DNA of 64,000 nucleotides from Scandinavium sp036495715 (GTDB taxonomy: Bacteria > Pseudomonadota > Gammaproteobacteria > Enterobacterales > Enterobacteriaceae), in the NCBI GenBank assembly GCA_036495715.1, contig DASXML010000010.1, positions 21,827 to 85,826 on the forward strand. The letters run 5' to 3'. Positions 33,988 to 42,477 of the stretch are shown here, in pieces. Within the stretch, counting starts at the first letter, position 1. Each line of letters opens with the position of its first letter. Under the pieces are notes generated by a model that had not been told where the DNA came from, ran no database searches, and saw only the letters and a list, made by a program, of their open reading frames with translations. The position numbers were made by a program, and so were the translations under genes.

Positions 33988-35214
33988 ATGTCTGAACCTG
34001 CTGATAGCAACGTAATCTGGCATAACGCCCGGCTTGCGACCTTCGATCCCAAACAACCCCAGCCTTACGGTTTGGTGGAACATCACGCGCTTATTGTTCG
34101 GGAAGGGCGCATCGTCGACATCATCCCTGAATCGTCGCTGGGATCTATAAAAGGAAAGCGTATCGACCTGCAAGGGCGGCTGGTGACACCGGGACTCATC
34201 GACTGCCACACGCATTTAGTGTTCGGTGGCAGTCGCGCCACGGAATGGGAGCAGCGGCTGAACGGGGTTTCTTACCAGACGATCAGCGCGAACGGCGGTG
34301 GCATTAATTCTACGGTGCAGGCGACGCGTGCCGCCAGTGAAGAAGAACTGACTCGGCTGGCACAGCAGCGACTGGAACGTCTGATGCGTGAAGGCGTGAC
34401 CACCGTTGAAATCAAATCCGGATACGGACTTGATGCCGAGAATGAAAGCAAAATGCTGCGCGTCGCGCAGCAGCTCGCTCAGAATAACGCGGTCGAAATC
34501 AGCCCAACGCTGTTAGCGGCGCACGCCATTCCTGCGGAATATAAAGGCCGCGCTGATGATTACATCACGTTGGTGTGCGAAGACATTATGCCGACGCTGT
34601 GGCAAGAAGGCCTTTTCAAATCGGTGGATGCCTTCTGCGAAAACGTCGGCTTCACGCCGGAACAAACCGAGCGCGTGTTTTGTGCCGCGCAGGTGCTTAA
34701 TATTCCGGTCAAAGGGCACGTGGAACAGCTGTCGTCGCTCGGCGGCGCGCAGCTGGTTAGCCAATACAAAGGGCTTTCAGCCGATCATATTGAATACTTA
34801 AGTGAAGAGGGCGTTGCGGCGATGGCCGACAGCGGCACCGTGGCTGTGTTGCTCCCCGGCGCGTTCTATTTCCTCAACGAAACGCAAAAACCGCCCGTTG
34901 ACGCTTTACGTCGCCACGGCGTCCCCATGGCGGTGGCGACGGATTACAACCCTGGCACTAGCCCGTTTGCCAGCCTCCATCTGGCGATGAACATGGCCTG
35001 TGTGAAATTTGGCTTAACGCCGGAAGAAGCCTGGACCGGTGTCACGCGCCATGCCGCGCGCGCATTGGGACGTCAGGATTCTCACGGTCAACTGGCGGCG
35101 GGGTTTGTCGCCGATTTCGTTATCTGGGATGCCGAACATCCGGTTGAAATGGTGTATGAACCGGGGCGCAATCCGCTCTGGCAGCGCGTGTTCCGCGGTG
35201 AGGTGAGCCAATGA
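33988..35214 (+). CDS. hutI: Imidazolonepropionase
   Basis: The 408-aa metal-dependent amidohydrolase opens imidazolonepropionate to formiminoglutamate, the third step of histidine breakdown. Metal ligands: LIDCHTHLVFGG, LLAAHAIPAEY, GHVEQLSS and the Asp in ATDYNPGTSPF. Earlier in-frame ATGs at 33955 and 33970 lie in or next to the HutC operator, so ATG 33988 (MSEPADSNVIWHNARL) is preferred; it also gives the family length. First gene of hutIGC. Confidence 0.95.
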   Translation: MSEPADSNVIWHNARLATFDPKQPQPYGLVEHHALIVREGRIVDIIPESSLGSIKGKRIDLQGRLVTPGLIDCHTHLVFGGSRATEWEQRLNGVSYQTISANGGGINSTVQATRAASEEELTRLAQQRLERLMREGVTTVEIKSGYGLDAENESKMLRVAQQLAQNNAVEISPTLLAAHAIPAEYKGRADDYITLVCEDIMPTLWQEGLFKSVDAFCENVGFTPEQTERVFCAAQVLNIPVKGHVEQLSSLGGAQLVSQYKGLSADHIEYLSEEGVAAMADSGTVAVLLPGAFYFLNETQKPPVDALRRHGVPMAVATDYNPGTSPFASLHLAMNMACVKFGLTPEEAWTGVTRHAARALGRQDSHGQLAAGFVADFVIWDAEHPVEMVYEPGRNPLWQRVFRGEVSQ

Positions 35215-36170
35215 CACTGTGGCAACCGACTTCACCCGATTTATGGCAAGGGCGCGATGACAGCGCTGAATCGCCCGACGCGAAACGTCTTTTTCAGACG
35301 GTAACGGTGACGCGCGACTTTGCGCCTGAGCAGCATCGTGGGAAAATAGCGCTGATTGGCTTTGCCTGCGATGAAGGCGTCAAACGCAATCAAGGGCGGC
35401 CCGGCGCACAACTTGGGCCAGACGCACTGCGTAAAGCATTGGCGAACATGGCGAGCCATGAGGGGCACGACAGGCTGGTCGATTTCGGCAATGTGAACGC
35501 AGAGCCGGGAAAACTAGAACCGGCCCAGCAGGCGCTTCATGATGCGGTGTTCGCGGCCCAGCGTGCGCAGATGAAAACCCTGGTGTTGGGTGGCGGTCAT
35601 GAAACGGCCTTTGGTCATGGCTCAGGCGTACTTGACGCGTTCCCGGATGAAAACGTGGCGATTGTGAATCTCGATGCACATCTGGATTTACGTCACGCCG
35701 CCGAGGCGACGTCCGGCACACCGTTCCGCCAACTGGCGTTACACTGTGAAAGCCAGAACCGCCGTTTTAGTTACACCTGTTATGGCGCGAGCCGGGCAGC
35801 GAATACCCAGGCGCTGTGGCAAGAGGCGCATCAGCGCAATGTCACGGTGCTGGAAGATTTAACCCTGCTGGATACGCAAACTTCTGCGTTACAGGAAGAT
35901 CTGCAACGGGTGATTGCGGCACATGACCGTATTTATCTGACCATTGATCTCGATGTGCTCCCGGCGTGGGAAATGCCCGCCGTATCAGCGCCCGCAGCGT
36001 TAGGTGTCCCGCTGGCAATCTTGTTGCGGATAGTCATGCCGCTGTGTCAGAGTGGCAAACTGCAGGCGGTTGATTTGGTTGAATTCAACCCGCACTACGA
36101 CAGAGACGGACAGGGTGCCCGCACGGCGGCCAGACTGGCCTGGCAAATTGTTCATTGCTGGCAGGCGTGA
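35211..36170 (+). CDS. hutG: Formimidoylglutamase
   Basis: The 319-aa ureohydrolase-family enzyme converts N-formimidoyl-glutamate to glutamate and formamide. Manganese-binding motifs: LGGGHETAFG, IVNLDAHLDLRH and the late LTIDLDVLPAWE. It overlaps hutI by 4 nt. This is the enteric and Klebsiella one-step version of the fourth hut reaction. Confidence 0.96.
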   Translation: MTLWQPTSPDLWQGRDDSAESPDAKRLFQTVTVTRDFAPEQHRGKIALIGFACDEGVKRNQGRPGAQLGPDALRKALANMASHEGHDRLVDFGNVNAEPGKLEPAQQALHDAVFAAQRAQMKTLVLGGGHETAFGHGSGVLDAFPDENVAIVNLDAHLDLRHAAEATSGTPFRQLALHCESQNRRFSYTCYGASRAANTQALWQEAHQRNVTVLEDLTLLDTQTSALQEDLQRVIAAHDRIYLTIDLDVLPAWEMPAVSAPAALGVPLAILLRIVMPLCQSGKLQAVDLVEFNPHYDRDGQGARTAARLAWQIVHCWQA

Positions 36171-36198
36171 GCGGACCTGAAACCTTAAAGGATGACCC

Positions 36199-36921
36199 AT
36201 GTATTCACCACAAAACGGCGCACCTGCGCCGTTCTATGAGAAGATCAAGCGCGTAATCAGCGACAACATTGCCGCCGGTATCTGGCGCCCGCATGACCGC
36301 ATCCCCTCTGAAGCGGAGCTGGTGGCGCAGTTTGGTTTCAGCCGCATGACCATCAACCGCGCGCTGCGGGAACTCACCGACGAAGGGCTGTTGGTGCGTT
36401 TGCAGGGGGTTGGCACGTTTGTCGCCGAGCCGAAAGGGCAATCGGCGTTGTTTGAAGTGCACAGCATCGCCGAAGAAATTGCCGCCCGTCAGCACCAGCA
36501 TCGCTGTGAAGTGCTCTTGCTGGAAGAAGCGCCCGCCAACAAACAGCAGGCGCAGGCCCTGAATGTCGCGGAAGGCACCCGCATTTTCCATTCCATGATG
36601 GTGCATTTTGAAAATGACGTCCCGGTGCAAATTGAAGATCGCTGCGTGAACGCCACCGTGGTGCCGGAATACCTGCAACAGGATTACACCGCGACCACCG
36701 CGCATGACTATCTTTCACTGATAGCGCCGCTCACCGAAGGGGAGCACATCGTCGAAGCGGTGAAAGCTAGCGCCGAAGAGTGTCGCTTGTTGAGCATCCA
36801 TGAACACGATCCGTGCCTGTTGATCCGTCGTCGCACCTGGTCACGCTCCACCATCGTGTCCCACGCTCGCCTGATTTTTCCGGGCAGTCGTTACCGTTTG
36901 CAGGGCCACTTCGGTTCGTAA
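36199..36921 (+). CDS. hutC: Histidine utilisation repressor HutC (GntR family)
   Basis: The 240-aa GntR/HutC regulator has an N-terminal winged helix (RIPSEAELVAQFGFSRMTIN, residues about 35-54) and a UTRA effector domain ending SRYRLQGHF. It represses both hut operons until urocanate accumulates. Its operators are visible before hutI and hutU. Third gene of hutIGC, so it is self-regulated. Confidence 0.96.
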   Translation: MYSPQNGAPAPFYEKIKRVISDNIAAGIWRPHDRIPSEAELVAQFGFSRMTINRALRELTDEGLLVRLQGVGTFVAEPKGQSALFEVHSIAEEIAARQHQHRCEVLLLEEAPANKQQAQALNVAEGTRIFHSMMVHFENDVPVQIEDRCVNATVVPEYLQQDYTATTAHDYLSLIAPLTEGEHIVEAVKASAEECRLLSIHEHDPCLLIRRRTWSRSTIVSHARLIFPGSRYRLQGHFGS

Positions 36922-36959
36922 ATAGTCTTCATCCTTCCCGCGGCAGACGCGTTGCCTTC

Positions 36960-37110
36960 CTCACTCACCCCGGTCACGTACTTCGGTACGCTCCCGGGAA
37001 TTAATGAGAGACATCCTGTCTCTCACCGGGGGCCAGCCTATGGCCGGGCAAATTCGTTCCCGACGAATGTGTCGCTGCGTCGCCGCCTTCCTGCCATGCG
37101 AATGATTTTG
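36960..37110. repeat. Structured intergenic element with consecutive hairpins after hutC
   Basis: Four stem-loops stand in a row: CGTAC-TTCG-GTACG, GAGAGAC-ATCCT-GTCTCTC, GGCCA-GCCTA-TGGCC and TTCGT-TCCCG-ACGAA. They are followed by GTCGCCGCCTTCCTGCCATG. It looks like a dispersed enterobacterial repeat. The core GACATCCTGTCTC recurs at the right end of the window (near 63922). The family is not identified. Confidence 0.5.
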
Positions 37111-37152
37111 ACTATTTGCCATGTTCAGCAAAAGCGTGATTGCTGACGCAAG

Positions 37153-37167
37153 ATAGCAAAAATGTAT
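37153..37167 (+). promoter_or_regulatory. Candidate NAC site upstream of hutU
   Basis: ATAGCAAAAATGTAT fits ATA-N9-TAT and differs by one base from the fuller NAC motif ATA-N6-TNGTAT. Its centre is about 63 bp before the predicted start of transcription, close to the position known for NAC at Klebsiella hutU. Confidence 0.5.
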
Positions 37168-37187
37168 CGAACTTGTTAACACCTGGC

Positions 37188-37216
37188 TTGCGCATGATTG
37201 TATAGACAAGTATATA
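37188..37216 (+). promoter_or_regulatory. hutUH promoter with HutC operator in the spacer
   Basis: Minus-35 TTGCGC (37188-37193), 17-bp spacer, minus-10 TATATA (37211-37216). The spacer contains TTGTATAGACAAG, whose TGTATAGACA core (37199-37208) is shared with the hutI operator, so bound HutC would block RNA polymerase. Confidence 0.82.
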
Positions 37217-37253
37217 AGTTGCTATCTTCATCGTATCCGTCAGGAGTTCCCCG

Positions 37254-38942
37254 ATGTCTCAGAACAAATACCGTCCGCAGGAAATTCGCGCCCCACGCGG
37301 CACAACACTCACTGCCAAAAGTTGGCTCACCGAAGCGCCGCTGCGCATGTTAATGAACAACCTTGACCCTGATGTTGCGGAAAATCCGCACGAGCTGGTG
37401 GTTTACGGCGGCATCGGGCGCGCGGCGCGCAACTGGGATTGTTATGACGCCATCGTGGCAGCACTGACCACACTGGAAAACGATGAAACCCTGTTAGTGC
37501 AGTCCGGTAAGCCGGTGGGCGTGTTTAAAACCCACGACAATGCGCCGCGCGTGCTGATCGCCAACTCCAACCTCGTGCCACACTGGGCAACGTGGGAACA
37601 CTTCAATGAACTCGACGCCAAAGGGCTGGCGATGTACGGTCAGATGACCGCCGGGAGCTGGATCTACATCGGCAGTCAGGGCATCGTGCAGGGCACTTAC
37701 GAAACCTTCGTCGAAGCCGGGCGTCAGCATTACGACGGCAACCTGCAAGGGCGCTGGGTGCTTACCGCAGGGCTTGGTGGTATGGGCGGCGCACAGCCAC
37801 TGGCGGCAACGTTAGCGGGGGCTTGCTCGCTGGTGATCGAATGCCAGCAAAGCCGCATTGATTTCCGTCTGCGCACCCGTTACATCGACGAGCAGGCCGA
37901 CAATCTCGACGATGCATTAGCCCGCATCAAAAAATACACCGCCGAAGGTCGCGCTGTTTCCGTGGCGCTGTGCGCTAACGCAGCTGACGTGGTGCCGGAA
38001 CTGGTTAAACGCGGCGTGCGTCCGGACATGGTTACCGACCAGACCAGCGCTCACGACCCACTGCACGGCTACCTGCCGCAGGGCTGGACGTGGGAAACGT
38101 ATCAACAGAAAGCTGAAAGCGACCCGCAGGGCACCGTGAAAGCGGCAAAAGAGTCGATGGCGGTACACGTCAGCGCGATGCTGGCGTTCAACGCAATGGG
38201 CGTGCCGACGTTCGATTACGGCAACAACATTCGCCAGATGGCGAAAGAGATGGGCGTCAGCAACGCGTTTGATTTCCCGGGCTTCGTGCCGGCTTACATT
38301 CGTCCGTTATTCTGCCGTGGCATCGGCCCGTTCCGCTGGGTGGCGCTGTCCGGCGATCCGGAAGATATCTACAAAACCGATACCAAAGTGAAGGAAATTG
38401 TCAGCGATGACAAGCACCTGCATCACTGGCTGGACATGGCCCGCGAGCGTATCAGCTTCCAGGGATTACCGGCGCGTATCTGCTGGGTCGGCCTCGAATG
38501 GCGGCAAAAACTCGGCCTGGCGTTCAATGAAATGGTGCGCTCCGGTGAAGTGTCCGCGCCGATAGTGATTGGCCGTGACCACCTGGATTCCGGTTCCGTC
38601 GCCAGCCCCAATCGCGAAACTGAAGCGATGCGCGACGGTTCCGATGCTGTGTCCGACTGGCCGTTGCTGAACGCGCTGCTTAACACCGCCAGCGGCGCAA
38701 CCTGGGTATCGTTGCATCACGGCGGAGGGGTAGGAATGGGCTTTTCACAACACGCCGGAATGGTTATTGTCTGCGACGGCACCGACGAGGCTGCGGCGCG
38801 TATTGCCCGCGTGCTGCATAACGACCCGGCCACCGGCGTGATGCGTCATGCCGACGCAGGCTATGAAATCGCGGTAGAATGTGCCGCTGAACAAGGACTG
38901 AATTTACCGATGATTGCTGCAACCCAGGGGCAGAAAAAATGA
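37254..38942 (+). CDS. hutU: Urocanate hydratase (urocanase)
   Basis: The 562-aa NAD-dependent enzyme hydrates urocanate to imidazolonepropionate. Conserved: VVYGGIGRAARNWDCYD, the nucleotide-binding VLTAGLGGMGGAQPLA, and the catalytic Cys near residue 410 in GLPARICWVGL. Length is that of the family. Overlaps hutH by 4 nt. Confidence 0.97.
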   Translation: MSQNKYRPQEIRAPRGTTLTAKSWLTEAPLRMLMNNLDPDVAENPHELVVYGGIGRAARNWDCYDAIVAALTTLENDETLLVQSGKPVGVFKTHDNAPRVLIANSNLVPHWATWEHFNELDAKGLAMYGQMTAGSWIYIGSQGIVQGTYETFVEAGRQHYDGNLQGRWVLTAGLGGMGGAQPLAATLAGACSLVIECQQSRIDFRLRTRYIDEQADNLDDALARIKKYTAEGRAVSVALCANAADVVPELVKRGVRPDMVTDQTSAHDPLHGYLPQGWTWETYQQKAESDPQGTVKAAKESMAVHVSAMLAFNAMGVPTFDYGNNIRQMAKEMGVSNAFDFPGFVPAYIRPLFCRGIGPFRWVALSGDPEDIYKTDTKVKEIVSDDKHLHHWLDMARERISFQGLPARICWVGLEWRQKLGLAFNEMVRSGEVSAPIVIGRDHLDSGSVASPNRETEAMRDGSDAVSDWPLLNALLNTASGATWVSLHHGGGVGMGFSQHAGMVIVCDGTDEAAARIARVLHNDPATGVMRHADAGYEIAVECAAEQGLNLPMIAATQGQKK

Positions 38943-40459
38943 GCACACTTAACCTGATTCCGGGCCAACTGACCCTCTCACAGTTGCAAGATATCCACCG
39001 TCAGCCGCAGACGTTGACGCTTGATGACAGCGCCATCGCAGGCATTAACGCCAGCGTAGCCTGCGTGAACGCGATTATGGCCGAAGGGCGCACCGCCTAC
39101 GGTATCAACACCGGTTTTGGCCTGTTGGCGTCGACGCGTATCGCCACCGAGGACCTCGAAAATCTCCAGCGTTCGCTGGTGCTATCTCACGCCGCAGGCG
39201 TGGGGGAAGCGCTGGATGACGCGATGGTGCGCCTGATCATGGTGCTGAAAATCAACAGCCTGGCGCGTGGTTTTTCCGGCATTCGCCTGAGCGTGATTGA
39301 AGCGCTGATGGCGCTGGTGAATCACGAGGTGTACCCGTGTATTCCGGCGAAAGGTTCCGTCGGCGCGTCTGGCGATTTAGCGCCGTTGGCGCACATGTCG
39401 CTGACGCTGCTCGGTGAAGGTAAAGCCCGCTGGAACGGCGAATGGCTGCCAGCTAAAGAAGCGCTGAAAAAAGCCGGACTTGAACCGCTGACGCTGGCGG
39501 CAAAAGAGGGGCTAGCGCTGCTCAACGGCACGCAGGCGTCTACTGCATTCGCCCTGCGTGGCCTGTTTGAAGCCGAAGAGTTGTTTAACTCGGCGGTGAT
39601 TTGCGGGGCGTTGACCACCGAGGCGGCGCTCGGCTCTCGTCGTCCGTTCGATGCTCGTATTCATGACGCACGCGGTCAGCGCGGGCAAATTGACGCGGCG
39701 GCACTGTATCGCCACGTGCTGACCGATTCCAGCGCCGTGTCGCAGTCACACGCTAAATGCAGCAAAGTGCAGGACCCGTACTCATTGCGCTGCCAGCCGC
39801 AGGTGATGGGCGCGTGTCTGACTCAATTGCGTCAGGCAAAAGAAGTGCTGCTGGCCGAAGCGAATGCGGTGTCCGATAACCCGCTGGTGTTTGCCGATGA
39901 AAACGAAGTGATTTCCGGCGGCAATTTCCACGCCGAGCCGGTGGCGATGGCGGCGGATAATATTGCGCTGGCGATTGCTGAAATTGGTTCGCTGGCAGAG
40001 CGCCGTATCGCGCTGCTGATGGACAGCCATATGTCGCAGTTGCCGCCGTTCCTGGTGAAAAATGGCGGGGTGAATTCTGGCTTTATGATTGCGCAAGTGA
40101 CGGCTGCGGCGCTGGCGAGTGAAAACAAAGCGCTGGCGCACCCGCACAGCGTCGACAGTTTACCCACTTCTGCCAATCAGGAAGACCATGTGTCGATGGC
40201 ACCCGCTGCCGGACGTCGTCTGTGGGCAATGGCCGATAACACACGCGGTGTGATTGCGGTGGAATGGCTGGCGGCAGTGCAGGGGATTGATATGCGTGAA
40301 GGGCTGACCACCAGTCCATTGCTGGAGCAGGCGCGTCATTTGTTGCGTGAAAAAGTGTCGCACTACGTTCAGGATCGCTATTTCGCGCCGGATATCGAAG
40401 CGGCGATTGAGATGCTGGCGCAGGGCCAGTTGCAGAAACTGGTGCCTTCGGTGTTGTAA
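38939..40459 (+). CDS. hutH: Histidine ammonia-lyase
   Basis: The 506-aa enzyme removes ammonia from histidine to give urocanate, the entry step of the pathway. The self-formed MIO cofactor tripeptide Ala-Ser-Gly lies at about residues 143-145 in GSVGASGDLAPL. Also seen: YGINTGFGLL and EDHVSMAPAAGRRLW. It is last in hutUH and followed by REP units. The hut cluster is absent from E. coli K-12 but present in Salmonella and Klebsiella. Confidence 0.97.
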   Translation: MSTLNLIPGQLTLSQLQDIHRQPQTLTLDDSAIAGINASVACVNAIMAEGRTAYGINTGFGLLASTRIATEDLENLQRSLVLSHAAGVGEALDDAMVRLIMVLKINSLARGFSGIRLSVIEALMALVNHEVYPCIPAKGSVGASGDLAPLAHMSLTLLGEGKARWNGEWLPAKEALKKAGLEPLTLAAKEGLALLNGTQASTAFALRGLFEAEELFNSAVICGALTTEAALGSRRPFDARIHDARGQRGQIDAAALYRHVLTDSSAVSQSHAKCSKVQDPYSLRCQPQVMGACLTQLRQAKEVLLAEANAVSDNPLVFADENEVISGGNFHAEPVAMAADNIALAIAEIGSLAERRIALLMDSHMSQLPPFLVKNGGVNSGFMIAQVTAAALASENKALAHPHSVDSLPTSANQEDHVSMAPAAGRRLWAMADNTRGVIAVEWLAAVQGIDMREGLTTSPLLEQARHLLREKVSHYVQDRYFAPDIEAAIEMLAQGQLQKLVPSVL

Positions 40460-40465
40460 CAAAAT

Positions 40466-40576
40466 GCCGGATGGCGCTGCGCTTATCCGGCCTACGGGGT
40501 GTGTAGGCCGGGTCAAGCGTAACCGCCACCCGGCAGGGAATTTGTAGGTCGGGTAAGGCGTAGCCGCCACCCGACA
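40466..40576. repeat. Cluster of three REP units (BIME) after hutH
   Basis: Unit 1 starts GCCGGATGGCGCTGCGC and ends ATCCGGCCTAC; units 2 and 3 (from 40504 and 40543) have the TAGGCCGGGTCAAGCG and CCGCCACCCGGCA pattern in the opposite orientation. This is the alternating layout of BIMEs, here between convergent hutH and ybhB. Confidence 0.88.
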
Positions 40577-40581
40577 TTATC

Positions 40582-41058
40582 TCAGCTAAACATCGCCGTA
40601 ATCGACGCGTTGGCAATACTGTGAAAATGCACGTTGAAGCCCACCATCGCCCCGCTCGCGCCTTCGTCCACGTCTAATTTCACCACATCCAACGCATGTA
40701 CGGTAAAAATGTAGCGATGCGTTTCGCCTTTCGGCGGAGCTGCGCCGCCGTAACCCGCCTTGCCAAAATCAGTGCGCGTCTGAATCGCGCCCTCCGGCAG
40801 GTCGGCAATGCCCGAACCTGCGCCCTGTGGCAGTACGCGGGTGTCGGCCGGCAGATTTGCCACCACCCAATGCCACCAGCCGGAACCGGTTGGCGCGTCC
40901 GGATCGTAACAAGTGACGACAAAACTCTTGGTGCCTGCGGGCACATCATCCCAGGCCAGATGCGGCGACAGATTATCGCCGTCATAGCCCATGCCGTTGA
41001 ACACCTGGCGGTGCGGCAATTTGTCGCCATCTTTAAAATCGTGACTGATCAGTTTCAT
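40582..41058 (-). CDS. ybhB: PEBP-family protein YbhB
   Basis: The 158-aa phosphatidylethanolamine-binding/Raf-kinase-inhibitor-like protein has DDVPAGTKSFVVTCYDPDAP, GWWHWVVANLP and the conserved HRYIFTVHALD. It is cytoplasmic. No enzymatic role is established. It precedes bioA in the same direction, as in E. coli. Confidence 0.95.
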   Translation of the reverse strand: MKLISHDFKDGDKLPHRQVFNGMGYDGDNLSPHLAWDDVPAGTKSFVVTCYDPDAPTGSGWWHWVVANLPADTRVLPQGAGSGIADLPEGAIQTRTDFGKAGYGGAAPPKGETHRYIFTVHALDVVKLDVDEGASGAMVGFNVHFHSIANASITAMFS

Positions 41059-41100
41059 TTGGGTAGCCCTTCAGGGTGCTGAATAATCACGAAGTTTAGC

Positions 41101-42390
41101 TCAGGACGCAAAAAGCGTGTTGTCATTGAGAGCGTATTTCACCGCGTCCGTCAGCCGTGTCAGCTGCGCCGGAGTGATGATATATGGCGGCATCAGATAG
41201 ATAAGTTTGCCAAACGGCCTGATCCACACCCCTTGCTCAACGAAGAATTTTTGCAGCCGCGCCATGTTCACCGGCGCTTTGGTTTCGACGACCCCGATAG
41301 CCCCCAGAATACGCACGTCAGCCACCTGTTCAGACGTCCGCGCGTCGGCGAGTTCATGTTTCAGCTGCGCTTCGATATTCGCCACCTGCTGCTGCCAGTG
41401 ACCTTCTTCCAGCAGCGCCAGACTTTCCGCTGCCACGGCGCAGGCCAGCGGATTACCCATAAACGTCGGGCCATGCATGAAGCAGCCCGCTTCGCCGTCG
41501 CTGATGGTATCGGCCACCTTGCGGGTGGTGAGCGTCGCTGACAGCGTCATGGTGCCGCCGGTTAATGCTTTGCCGAGACACAAAATGTCCGGCGCAATTC
41601 CCGCGTGTTCACAGGCGAACAGCTTGCCGGTGCGGCCAAATCCGGTGGCGATTTCATCGGCAATCAGCAGAATGCCCTCACGGTCGCACATCTTGCGTAA
41701 CCGACGCAGCCATTCAGGATGGTACATCCGCATTCCCCCCGCGCCCTGCACAATCGGTTCGACGATAACCGCCGCGATGTCGCTGCGATGTGCCGCCATC
41801 AGGCGGGCAAACGGCACCATATCCATCTCATCCCATTCGCCGTCGAAACGGCTTTGCGGGGCGGGCGCGAACAGGTTTTCCGGCAGATAGCCTTTCCACA
41901 GGCTGTGCATCGAATTATCCGGATCACAGACCGACATCGCGCCAAACGTATCGCCGTGATAGCCGTTGCGGAAAGTGAGAAAACGTTGGCGCGACTCGCC
42001 TTTGGCCTGCCAGTACTGCAACGCCATTTTCATTGCCACTTCCACTGCCACCGAACCGGAATCCGCAAGGAACACGCACTCCAGCGAATCTGGCGTCATC
42101 GACACCAGTCTGCGGCACAGCGCCACGGCGGCGGGGTGCGTTACTCCGCCGAACATCACGTGTGACATCTGCGCAATCTGATCCGTCATCGCGGTATTCA
42201 GGCGCGGGTGATTGTAGCCATGAATGGCCGCCCACCATGACGACATGCCGTCAACCAACAGCTCGCCGGAAGCCAGTTCCAGTTCACAGCCACGCGCCGC
42301 GACCACCGGGTAAACGGGGAGCGGGGCGGTCATCGACGTGTAAGGGTGCCAGATGTGGCGTTGATCGAAAGCGAGATCGTCCTGGGTCAT
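41101..42390 (-). CDS. bioA: Adenosylmethionine-8-amino-7-oxononanoate aminotransferase
   Basis: The 429-aa PLP enzyme transfers the amino group of S-adenosylmethionine to KAPA to make DAPA in biotin synthesis. Conserved: IWHPYTSM at the start, DGMSSWWAAIHGYNHP, FRNGYHGDTFGAMSVC and the PLP lysine in CLGKALTGG. The start is ATG 42390. The frame stays open for 355 codons further through the antisense of bioB, which is not coding. Divergent from bioBFCD across one operator. Confidence 0.97.
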   Translation of the reverse strand: MTQDDLAFDQRHIWHPYTSMTAPLPVYPVVAARGCELELASGELLVDGMSSWWAAIHGYNHPRLNTAMTDQIAQMSHVMFGGVTHPAAVALCRRLVSMTPDSLECVFLADSGSVAVEVAMKMALQYWQAKGESRQRFLTFRNGYHGDTFGAMSVCDPDNSMHSLWKGYLPENLFAPAPQSRFDGEWDEMDMVPFARLMAAHRSDIAAVIVEPIVQGAGGMRMYHPEWLRRLRKMCDREGILLIADEIATGFGRTGKLFACEHAGIAPDILCLGKALTGGTMTLSATLTTRKVADTISDGEAGCFMHGPTFMGNPLACAVAAESLALLEEGHWQQQVANIEAQLKHELADARTSEQVADVRILGAIGVVETKAPVNMARLQKFFVEQGVWIRPFGKLIYLMPPYIITPAQLTRLTDAVKYALNDNTLFAS

Positions 42391-42397
42391 AATCGAC

Positions 42398-42431
42398 TTG
42401 TAAACCATTTTGAAAAGTTTTAGGTTTACGA
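42398..42431. promoter_or_regulatory. bio operator (BirA-binding site) between bioA and bioB
   Basis: TTGTAAACC and GGTTTACGA are separated by 16 bp, matching the BirA consensus TTGTAAACC-N16-GGTTTACAA with one changed base. Biotinyl-AMP-bound BirA represses both divergent transcripts here. Confidence 0.93.
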
Positions 42432-42477
42432 TCCTACACCGAACCGAGAAACAACTGAACCCCTTTTGGAGACGCCA

